Origin: Bacteroidota bacterium
GTDB lineage: Bacteria > Bacteroidota > Bacteroidia > Flavobacteriales_F > PHOS-HE28
NCBI GenBank assembly: GCA_963169595.1
Contig: CAUJFM010000257.1
Span: forward strand, 1-28,089
Reading direction: 5' to 3'
Length of the DNA: 28,089 nucleotides
Shown: positions 22,454 to 28,089 of the stretch, in pieces
Numbering within the stretch: the stretch's first letter is position 1
How the letters are laid out: each line of letters begins with the position of its first letter
Made by a program: the position numbers and the translations under genes
Notes under the pieces: generated by a model
Database searches by the model: none
Told to the model about the DNA's origin: nothing
The model's input: the letters and a program-made list of their open reading frames with translations, nothing else

Positions 22454-22690
22454 TCAGCCCTTCACCTCGGCCATGCTCGCGCCGTGGTTGATGTGCAGCA
22501 CATCGCTGCCGATGACCAGGGCGGGCACGCTCTTCACGCCGGCGGCCTCGGCCTCGGCGATGCGGCCGCGGTCCTGGCCCAGATGAACGTGCTCCACCTC
22601 GAACCTGCTGCGGTCCACCAGTTCGGTGATCCGATCCTCCGCGTTGATGCATACCGGGCAACCGGCATGGTAGAAGACTGCCTTTTCCAT
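22454..22690 (-). CDS. Small thioredoxin-like protein (CPVC)
   Basis: This 78-residue protein is a minimal thioredoxin/glutaredoxin fold: strand MEKAVFYH, active site GCPVC (Cys11, Cys14) and the cis-proline region KSVPALVI (Pro56). There is no signal peptide, so it is cytoplasmic. The length is near that of glutaredoxins and small redox-active disulphide proteins. It has its own promoter (TATATTTG on the minus strand, 22751-22744, 53 bp upstream) and a hairpin after the stop. It sits divergent to the DUF2024 gene and next to a cysteine-bearing MarR regulator, which could be its redox partner; that is speculation. Confidence 0.85.
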   Translation of the reverse strand: MEKAVFYHAGCPVCINAEDRITELVDRSRFEVEHVHLGQDRGRIAEAEAAGVKSVPALVIGSDVLHINHGASMAEVKG

Positions 22691-22743
22691 GTTGTTGGGG
22701 TTAGGTATTGATGTGATCGGGCGGGGGACGTCCTTCCCGGGGA

Positions 22744-22751
22744 CAAATATA
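22744..22751 (-). promoter_or_regulatory. -7 element TATATTTG for the thioredoxin-like gene
   Basis: This is an exact TAnnTTTG match on the minus strand. The following bases, TCC, give TTTGTCC, which is the right-hand half of the 14-bp palindrome seen elsewhere, but the left arm is absent here. Confidence 0.6.
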
Positions 22752-22763
22752 GTTAGGCTTCCT

Positions 22764-22771
22764 TACCTTTG
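22764..22771 (+). promoter_or_regulatory. -7 element TACCTTTG for the DUF2024 gene
   Basis: This exact TAnnTTTG match ends 21 bases before ATG 22793, predicting a short leader and supporting the start that includes a signal peptide. The bases between the two divergent -7 elements contain an imperfect dyad, GTTAGGC-T-TCCTTAC (22753-22767), that could be an operator for both genes. Confidence 0.6.
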
Positions 22772-22792
22772 GTCCGCACCGACCACATCCCG

Positions 22793-23146
22793 ATGCGCAC
22801 GACCCTCCTCCTGACCGGCCTTCTCCTGTGGAGCGGCCTGCATGCCCAACAACGCACGAACATGAACGACAACACGAGAACGGCCGAAGTGGCCGTATGG
22901 GACACCTATGTCACCCGCAAGGACGGAAGGGTGATGCACTTCGACATCATCGCACCCAGTAGCCAGCGCGACACGGCCGTGATCCACGGCTACGGACGGG
23001 TCTACCTGGAAAGCAAGGGACAAGGCGGACAGTCGCTCACGGCGAAGGAGTGCCGCTTCTGCCACGTGCGCGTCTTGCAGCCCAAGTGGGATGCGGACAT
23101 CCGCCGCCAGGGCTACTTCATCCTGGAGATGGAGAACTGCGACTGA
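22793..23146 (+). CDS. DUF2024 family protein with apparent signal peptide
   Basis: This is a 117-residue protein. From residue 33 it matches DUF2024: VAVWDTYV, DGRVMHFDII, YLESKGQGGQSLTAKECRFCHV. The family is usually a cytoplasmic protein of about 85-90 residues that begins near the VAVWDTYV phrase. Here a typical Bacteroidota signal peptide precedes it (MRTTLLLTGLLLWSGLHAQ), and the promoter position agrees with this start. An internal ATG at 22862 (Met24) would give the ordinary cytoplasmic form. The conserved CRFCH (Cys87, Cys90, His91) has the CxxCH pattern of c-type haem sites; if the protein is exported, haem attachment becomes possible. Family function is unknown. It converges with tyrosine phenol-lyase, with 10 bp between stops. 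Confidence 0.85.
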   Translation: MRTTLLLTGLLLWSGLHAQQRTNMNDNTRTAEVAVWDTYVTRKDGRVMHFDIIAPSSQRDTAVIHGYGRVYLESKGQGGQSLTAKECRFCHVRVLQPKWDADIRRQGYFILEMENCD

Positions 23147-23158
23147 ACGGCCGCCGTT
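23146..23158. other. 13-bp palindrome spanning two convergent stop codons
   Basis: AACGGC-C-GCCGTT overlaps the last base of the DUF2024 TGA and the first bases of the tyrosine phenol-lyase TAA. It may act as a weak bidirectional end structure; the stem is short and has no T run beyond TT. Confidence 0.3.
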
Positions 23159-24539
23159 ACGCCCCCAGCGGCTCGAACCGCGCCTGGAAGAAGCGCAGGT
23201 ACTTCGGCTCGTAGGTCATCCGCAGGCCGGTGATGCGGTCGCGGCGCTCATACACGCGTTGCACGCTCTCGGCCACCACGTCCATGTGGGCCTGGGTGTA
23301 CACGCGGCGCGGGATGGTGAGGCGCACCAGCTCCAGCTCGGGGTAGCAGTGATCGCCGGTGGTCTTGTCGCGGCCGGCGCTCACGATGCCGCGCTCCATG
23401 GCGCGCACCCCACTGTCGATGTATAGCTCGGCGGCCAGTGCCTGCGCGGGGAAGGCGGTCTGCTGCAGGTGCGGCAGGAAGGCCTTTGCATCCAGGAAGA
23501 TGCCGTGCGTGCCCACGGGCCGTACGATGGGGATGCCCATGTCGATGAGCTTCTGCCCGAGGTAGAACACCTGCCCCACCCGCGCGCGGATGTGGTCGTC
23601 CTGCACGCTCTCCTCAATGCCGATGGCCATGGCCTCCATGTCCCGTCCGGCCAGCCCGCCGTAGGTGTGCAGTCCTTCGTAGATCACCACCCTATTCCGC
23701 GCCTCCTCGAACACATCCCACTCATTGGTGGCCATGAAGCCGCCGATGTTCACCAGCGCGTCCTTCTTGGCGCTCATGGTGGCGCCGTCGGTGAGCGCGC
23801 AGATCTCCCTCACGATCTCCGCCACGCTGCGATCGGCCTGTCCCGGCTCCAGCAGCTTGATCATGTACGCGTTCTCGGCCACGCGCGTCATGTCGTGGAT
23901 GATGCGGATGCCGTGCTTCGCGGTCAGCTCCCGCAGGGCCTTCAGGTTGACCAGGGAGATGGGTTGCCCGCCGGCCATGTTCACCGTGGTGGCGATGGAG
24001 ACGTAGGGGATCTTTTTCGCGCCGTGCTCGTCGATGACGCGCTGCAGCTTGGCGAGGTCCACGTTGCCCTTGAAGGGGAAGGTGCTCCGCGGATCGTGCG
24101 CCTCGTCCACGATGATGTCCACGAAGGTGCCGCCCGCCAGCTCCTGGTGGAGCTTGGTGGTGGTGAAGTACATGTTGCCGGGCACGATGTCGCCGGGCTT
24201 GATCAGGATCTGCGAGAGGATGTTCTCGGCGCCGCGTCCCTGGTGGGTGGGCACGAGGTATTTGTAGCCGTAGAACTTCTTCACCGCCTCCTCCAGGTGG
24301 TAGTAGTTGCGGCTGCCGGCATAGGCCTCATCACCGAGCATGAGCCCTGCCCATTGGCGGTCGCTCATGGCGCTGGTGCCGCTGTCCGTGAGCAGGTCGA
24401 TGTAGACCAGCTCGGAGGGCAGCAGAAAGGTGTTGTAGCCCGCTTCCTCAATGGCCTTCACACGTTGTTCACGCGTGGTCATGAAGAGGGGTTCGACCAT
24501 CTTGATCTTGAAGGGCTCGGCCCAGGATGTCTTGTGCAT
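23157..24539 (-). CDS. tpl: Tyrosine phenol-lyase
   Basis: This 460-residue PLP enzyme of the same family as tryptophanase should cleave L-tyrosine to phenol, pyruvate and ammonia. Landmarks include TDSGTSAMSDRQWAGLM, PTHQGRGAEN and SAKKDALVNIGG with Lys259 the expected PLP lysine. The residues that distinguish tyrosine phenol-lyase are all present: Thr126 (MYFTTT; Thr124 in Citrobacter), Arg383 (MERGIVSAGR; Arg381) and Phe450 (LRFF; Phe448). ATG 24539 gives the family N terminus (AEPFKIKMVEP); an open frame upstream is unconserved and would run into the preceding gene. It is 25 bp downstream of the 618-residue unknown gene and in one direction with nadA and nadB. Citrobacter numbering is from memory. 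Confidence 0.92.
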   Translation of the reverse strand: MHKTSWAEPFKIKMVEPLFMTTREQRVKAIEEAGYNTFLLPSELVYIDLLTDSGTSAMSDRQWAGLMLGDEAYAGSRNYYHLEEAVKKFYGYKYLVPTHQGRGAENILSQILIKPGDIVPGNMYFTTTKLHQELAGGTFVDIIVDEAHDPRSTFPFKGNVDLAKLQRVIDEHGAKKIPYVSIATTVNMAGGQPISLVNLKALRELTAKHGIRIIHDMTRVAENAYMIKLLEPGQADRSVAEIVREICALTDGATMSAKKDALVNIGGFMATNEWDVFEEARNRVVIYEGLHTYGGLAGRDMEAMAIGIEESVQDDHIRARVGQVFYLGQKLIDMGIPIVRPVGTHGIFLDAKAFLPHLQQTAFPAQALAAELYIDSGVRAMERGIVSAGRDKTTGDHCYPELELVRLTIPRRVYTQAHMDVVAESVQRVYERRDRITGLRMTYEPKYLRFFQARFEPLGA

Positions 24540-24564
24540 GAGGTTCGCAGGTGTTCGGTCGTTG

Positions 24565-26421
24565 TCAGGCCACGGGCTGGGCATCGGGAAGGAGCAGCGC
24601 GCGCACCTCGTCGGCCTGGTGCTCCAAGGCCGCGCGGAAGCGTTCCGCATCCTGGGCCGCATCGGCGAAGGCGCTCTGCACCAACGCGCCATAGTGCCGC
24701 ATGCCCTCCAACAGGTTGTCCCGGAAGGTGGTGAGGCGGCGGCGTTGCTTCGCGTTCATCTCACTGGCGCAGCGCTCCAGTTCGCGCTTGTAGTGGTCCA
24801 CGTAGAGCCCCAGCTCCTTGATGAACATGTGAGGCCGCTCCACCCCCGCCAGCAGGTCGGTGCGTCCATAGATGTGGTCCACCATGGTGCGCAGGGACAC
24901 CACCTGGCTGAAGTAGGCGGTGTTGGGTCCCGGACAGATGGCCACGGCCTCCAGCTTGTGGGCAGGCGAAAGCCCGGCCTTCAGCAGCGCACCGGCACCC
25001 AACCCTTCGCACAGGCAGTCCTTGTCCATGACGGCCGCCTCTTCGCGGGCCAGCGCAACGGGATCGGTGAGGGTGGCGCGCAGCTGCTGCAGCTTCAGGT
25101 GCTGGTACTGGCGCGAGGCGGTGCAGATGGGCCGCTCGGTGAACTCGGTGTTGCTGCTGAGGAACTCCTTGTAGCACGGGCTGCCCGGCCGTCCCTTGGC
25201 GATGCGGGCCAGCCGCTGCTGCTCCGAGCTGCTCGGCCTGAAGTTGTGGAAGGGCACGCCCAGCGGCGAAGCGTTGCTGAGGAAGAAGTCCTCGGGGCAT
25301 GCGTGGGTGAGCTGAACCAGGGTGGCCTCGTCCACGTTGGTGGCCTCGGGCACCAGCAGGAAGGGACTGCCCCAGCCGGTGCCGTCCAGCGCGTAATGCT
25401 CGCGCAGGAAACGGTCCTCCGCCGCCGTGCCGATGCCGCCCTGTGCGGTGATGCGCTGTGGTGGCAGTTCCAGGAACACCGCCTTGCCCTGGCCCGCCAG
25501 CACCTCGTTGCAGGTGGTGTACAGCTCCCGGGCCAGCGCGCTCCGGTGCTCGGCGAAGTCCTGCAGGATCGGCCCCATCAGCAGGCCGTCCGTTGCGAAG
25601 GCATGCCCGCCGCAGTTGAGGCCCGATTCGATCCGGAACTCGGACACCCACACGCCCTTCTTCGCCAGCAGGCGCCCCTGCACCTGGGCCGAGCGCAGGT
25701 CGCTCACCTTGAGGATGACCTTCTTGCGCAGCTTCCCCTCCGCATCGGGCAGGAAGTCGGCGAACTGCGCGATGTAGTTGTAGAGCCTGGGGTTGTAGCC
25801 CGCGCTGAGCACCACGGCGGAGCTGAGCGTGCTGTTGGCGAAGCCGCGGAACGCGGCCATGGCATCGCAGAACTCATCGGGCAGTGGCACGCCGTCCGGT
25901 CCGTAATTCGTGGGATCGATCTTGGCCATGATGTTCACATCGATGGCACCCGGCGTGATGCGTGCACGCAAGGCCTCCTCCGCCGTCTCGCGCTCGGGGC
26001 CCGGCGCCATGCTCATCACCTGGCGGTACTGCTCCTGCAAGGGCGATCCCGGCGGCAACAGCTCGAAGTACAAGGCGCTCTCCGAACCGGGCGCCAACGG
26101 CGTGGCCCGCACCCGCGCCGTGTTGCGCTCCACCAGCCGCTGCAACAGGTCCAGGTAGGCCGTGATGCGCCGCGCGCGGTGGTCGGGGGAAGGCTTGGGG
26201 ATGGCCTCGTAGGGCTCGTCGTTCAAGGTCGCGTGGTGCGCACGCATCCGTTCGATGAGCTCGTCCTCGATGATGGACACCACGGACGAGATGCCGAGAT
26301 GGGCCACCTTCAACGGGGTGTCGATGGTGTAGCCCAGCCCCATGACGGGGATGTGGAAGCTGTGCATCGCTTCCGTTGGTCCTGGCTGTTGCGGCCGTTC
26401 AGTGCGCGTGGTCGGGTTCAT
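24565..26421 (-). CDS. Cys-rich protein of unknown function, possible FMN TIM barrel related to nitronate monooxygenase
   Basis: This is a 618-residue soluble protein, no signal peptide or membrane helix. I cannot name it. Three phrases are arranged as in FMN-binding nitronate monooxygenase-like barrels: an opening strand with HIPVMGLGYTIDTPLKVA (23-40), GLNCGGHAF (267-275; compare EAGGH), and GGIGTAAE (328-335) followed by GSPFLLVPEATN (351-362; compare GTRFLATPE). The C-terminal third has clustered cysteines: Cys416, Cys433, Cys469, Cys471 (KDCLCEGLG) and Cys496 (CPGPN), plus Cys270 and Cys375, which could bind an Fe-S cluster. ATG 26421 overlaps the nadB stop (ATGA), implying coupling; Met19 (26367) is an alternative start close to the first conserved strand. 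It is flanked by nadB and tyrosine phenol-lyase in one apparent operon. Confidence 0.8.
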   Translation of the reverse strand: MNPTTRTERPQQPGPTEAMHSFHIPVMGLGYTIDTPLKVAHLGISSVVSIIEDELIERMRAHHATLNDEPYEAIPKPSPDHRARRITAYLDLLQRLVERNTARVRATPLAPGSESALYFELLPPGSPLQEQYRQVMSMAPGPERETAEEALRARITPGAIDVNIMAKIDPTNYGPDGVPLPDEFCDAMAAFRGFANSTLSSAVVLSAGYNPRLYNYIAQFADFLPDAEGKLRKKVILKVSDLRSAQVQGRLLAKKGVWVSEFRIESGLNCGGHAFATDGLLMGPILQDFAEHRSALARELYTTCNEVLAGQGKAVFLELPPQRITAQGGIGTAAEDRFLREHYALDGTGWGSPFLLVPEATNVDEATLVQLTHACPEDFFLSNASPLGVPFHNFRPSSSEQQRLARIAKGRPGSPCYKEFLSSNTEFTERPICTASRQYQHLKLQQLRATLTDPVALAREEAAVMDKDCLCEGLGAGALLKAGLSPAHKLEAVAICPGPNTAYFSQVVSLRTMVDHIYGRTDLLAGVERPHMFIKELGLYVDHYKRELERCASEMNAKQRRRLTTFRDNLLEGMRHYGALVQSAFADAAQDAERFRAALEHQADEVRALLLPDAQPVA

Positions 26422-28016
26422 CGGATGGCCGTGGTCAGGGAATGATCATGTGCTGCACGCCGCTCTTTGCGCGCGGGCCGGTCGTCGTGGCGGAAATGAG
26501 CCCCTACGGGCACCGGCTCCTCCAGGGCCGCTTCGGTGATGGCGCGTGCCGTGGCGAGCAGGTCGCGCAGGTCCACCACCCGGATACCCCAGCGGCGGCG
26601 CAGCCAGATGGTGCGCAGGTGGCGTTCGCAGCGTGCGATGGAGCGCAGCGCGGTGCGCAGGCCCTCCGTGGTGCGTTCCAGGCCCACATGGGTGATCATG
26701 GCGTGGTGCAACGCGGCGAGCAACTGGTCCACGCTCTCCGGGTCCTGGCGGGAGAGCTTCACGCCCACCTCGCGATCGGCCGGCAGGTCATGCTGCGGAA
26801 GTGGCCGTGCGCGCAACGCCTGCACCGCATGGCCGGGCACCACCAGCGCCTCCAGCAGCGAGTTGGAGGCCAACCGGTCGGCGCCGTGCATGCCTGTACC
26901 TGCACATTCGCCCAAGGCCAGCAGACCGGCCAGCGCGGTGCGGCCGGCACCATCCGTGGCGATGCCACCGCACAGGTAGTGCGCGGCCGGGGCCACGGGC
27001 AGCCGATCGCGGCCGGGCACCAGCCCGCGCTCCTCGCACCAGCGGTCGATCGCGGGGAACTCCAGCGCGAACCGCGCCATGCCTATGGGGCCGGCATCCA
27101 GCCAGGCATGCGGCCGGCCGCTGCGCACCAGCTCCTGGTGCAGGGTGTGCGCCACCACATGGCGGGGTGCCAGGTCGCCCATGGGGTGTACGTCCTCCAT
27201 CAGCGGCGTGCCATCGTGGCGCAGCAGCCGCGCTCCCGCACCGCGCACGGCCTCGCTGATCAGGAAGGCCTGTCCGGGTTCGCCGGTGTGCAGTGCCGTG
27301 GGATGGAACTGCACGAAGGCCATATCCCGCAGCGGCACACCGGCACGCAGGGCCATGGCGATGCCATCCCCCGTGGCGGTGGTGGGGTTGGTGGTGGTGG
27401 GATAGACCTGCCCCACGCCGCCGGTGGCCAGCACCACCAGGTGAGCGCGGAGCTCGCAGAGCATGCCGTCCTCCAGGCGCAGGACCTGCACACCGGTGCA
27501 GCGCGGCGCACCGCCCTCCTCCTCCACCAGCAGGTCCAGCGCACGCATGCCTTCCACGCGCTCAATGGCGGGATGCGCCCGGGTGTGCGCATCCAGCACG
27601 CGCACGATCTCCGCGCCGGTGCGGTCCGCATGGTGCACCACGCGGGCACGGCCATGGCCGCCTTCGCGCGCCAGCCGCAGCTTGCCGGCCGCATCGCGGT
27701 CCAGTTCGGCGCCCAGCGCCAGCAGCTCCTCCACCACGCGCGGCCCTTCGGCCACCACGGCGCGCACCACGGCCTCATTGTTGCGTCCGCCACCGGTGCG
27801 CAGGGTGTCCTGCACATGGGCCTCCACGCTGTCCGTGGCATGCAGGGCCGCCGCCAGGCCGCCCTGGGCCAGCTGCGAACTGCTGCTCGTCATGGGCGCC
27901 TTCAGCAGCAGCCGCACGCGCACGCTACCGGGCTCAGCGGCGTTCACCAAGCGGTGGGCGAAGGCCATGCCGGCGATGCCCGCTCCCACCACGATCACCT
28001 CCGTGCGCAGCTTCAT
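26418..28016 (-). CDS. nadB: L-aspartate oxidase
   Basis: This 532-residue FAD flavoprotein oxidises L-aspartate to iminoaspartate, the first step of NAD synthesis, and hands it to quinolinate synthase (nadA, next upstream). Motifs: FAD-binding VVGAGIAGMAFA (9-20), SSQLAQGGLAAAL, HHADRTG, ATGGVGQVYPTTTNP, FVQFHPTAL, LISEAVRGAGARLL, DLAPRHVVA with the expected catalytic Arg, HYLCGGIATD and GECAGTGMHGADRLASNSLLE. Length is typical. ATGA overlaps exist at both ends (nadA stop with this start, and this stop with the next start), so it is in the middle of a tightly coupled operon. Confidence 0.96.
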   Translation of the reverse strand: MKLRTEVIVVGAGIAGMAFAHRLVNAAEPGSVRVRLLLKAPMTSSSSQLAQGGLAAALHATDSVEAHVQDTLRTGGGRNNEAVVRAVVAEGPRVVEELLALGAELDRDAAGKLRLAREGGHGRARVVHHADRTGAEIVRVLDAHTRAHPAIERVEGMRALDLLVEEEGGAPRCTGVQVLRLEDGMLCELRAHLVVLATGGVGQVYPTTTNPTTATGDGIAMALRAGVPLRDMAFVQFHPTALHTGEPGQAFLISEAVRGAGARLLRHDGTPLMEDVHPMGDLAPRHVVAHTLHQELVRSGRPHAWLDAGPIGMARFALEFPAIDRWCEERGLVPGRDRLPVAPAAHYLCGGIATDGAGRTALAGLLALGECAGTGMHGADRLASNSLLEALVVPGHAVQALRARPLPQHDLPADREVGVKLSRQDPESVDQLLAALHHAMITHVGLERTTEGLRTALRSIARCERHLRTIWLRRRWGIRVVDLRDLLATARAITEAALEEPVPVGAHFRHDDRPARKERRAAHDHSLTTAIR

Positions 28017-28089
28017 CCCAGGGCCAGCATGCGCCGCAGCGCGCGCTCCGCCCCCTCGCGCACATGCTCGGGCAGCACCACCTCGGGGC
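28013..28089 (-). CDS. nadA: Quinolinate synthase, C-terminal end (truncated by window)
   Basis: The minus strand from the window edge gives 24 residues ending in TGA at 28013-28015: EVVLPEHVREGAERALRRML and a few more. NadA proteins commonly end in a similar helix (positions such as Ala, Arg, Met, Leu in ALxxxxRML). The stop overlaps the nadB ATG, and nadA-nadB neighbours are common. Identification rests on a short tail plus context, so it is probable rather than certain. Confidence 0.72.
   Translation of the reverse strand, partial: PEVVLPEHVREGAERALRRMLALG

Noticed and set aside
22730..22751. Fourth copy of the GGACA-N4-TGTCC palindrome upstream of the thioredoxin-like gene
   Set aside because: Only one half (TTTGTCC on the minus strand) is present; the other arm does not match, and the shared bases belong to the -7 element.
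23144..23159. Intrinsic terminator between DUF2024 and tyrosine phenol-lyase
   Set aside because: The 13-bp palindrome has a one-base centre and no T run, so it is listed only as a palindrome.
24451..26445. 664-codon plus-strand open frame opposite the unknown protein
   Set aside because: It lies opposite a frame with clear domain-like phrases and ATGA coupling, and its own composition is that of an antisense shadow.
1..28089. CRISPR array, insertion sequence, tRNA or phage segment
   Set aside because: No regularly spaced repeats, transposase or integrase motifs, tRNA cloverleaf or phage-type genes were seen on either strand.

Overview
The window looks like a chromosomal segment of a high-GC Bacteroidota bacterium, possibly Flavobacteriales-related; no phylogeny could be run. 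Support comes from promoter -7 elements of the Bacteroidota type TAnnTTTG (8218, 2681, 22764; minus strand 22751-22744), weak or absent Shine-Dalgarno sequences, a transhydrogenase with a split alpha subunit, and the gene families present. Genes are dense and often overlap by 1-14 bp. I see no tRNA, rRNA, CRISPR array, insertion sequence or prophage.

Left part (1-10682): the 3' end of a Crp/Fnr regulator faces a tryptophanase gene (minus). An Rrf2-type Fe-S regulator follows, divergent from tryptophanase. Then comes a compact plus-strand respiratory and nitrosative-stress block: a cbb3-like oxidase subunit I, a CcoO-like cytochrome with a second fused c-type domain, a small CDVC membrane protein, a tail-anchored beta-rich protein, a group III truncated haemoglobin, a four-helix membrane protein, the Fe-S repair protein RIC/ScdA, a second hemerythrin-like protein, and a soluble histidine kinase with its NtrC-type sigma-54 activator. 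A 14-bp palindrome, GGAYA-N4-TGTCC, lies 36-44 bp upstream of tryptophanase, the oxidase gene and RIC. It suggests one regulon joining these three units, probably controlled by the Rrf2 or the Crp/Fnr protein encoded here.

Middle part (10683-15832): a tandem Cys4-repeat mini-protein, glutamate dehydrogenase, the three-gene proton-translocating transhydrogenase (pntA1, pntA2, pntB) and a Rnk/GreA-like factor. This block couples amino-acid nitrogen to NAD(P)H balance and ends at a very strong hairpin terminator. A second terminator-like hairpin follows it.

RND part (15976-22382): a tripartite efflux pump (adaptor lipoprotein, HAE1 transporter, outer-membrane factor lipoprotein), followed by a convergent MarR regulator with a C-terminal four-cysteine module. 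Next are a small thioredoxin-like protein (minus) and a DUF2024 protein with an apparent signal peptide (plus), sharing a divergent promoter region.

Right part (23157-28089, minus): nadA (3' end only), nadB, a 618-residue protein of unknown function with features of an FMN-binding TIM barrel and many cysteines, and tyrosine phenol-lyase. The first three genes overlap by ATGA junctions, so this looks like one operon linking NAD biosynthesis to tyrosine cleavage. The two PLP lyases in the window can be told apart by diagnostic residues: Asp/Ile/His in tryptophanase and Thr/Arg/Phe in tyrosine phenol-lyase.

The most promising material for something new is the shared palindrome with the unknown genes of the oxidase-RIC block, and the 618-residue protein in the nad-TPL operon.
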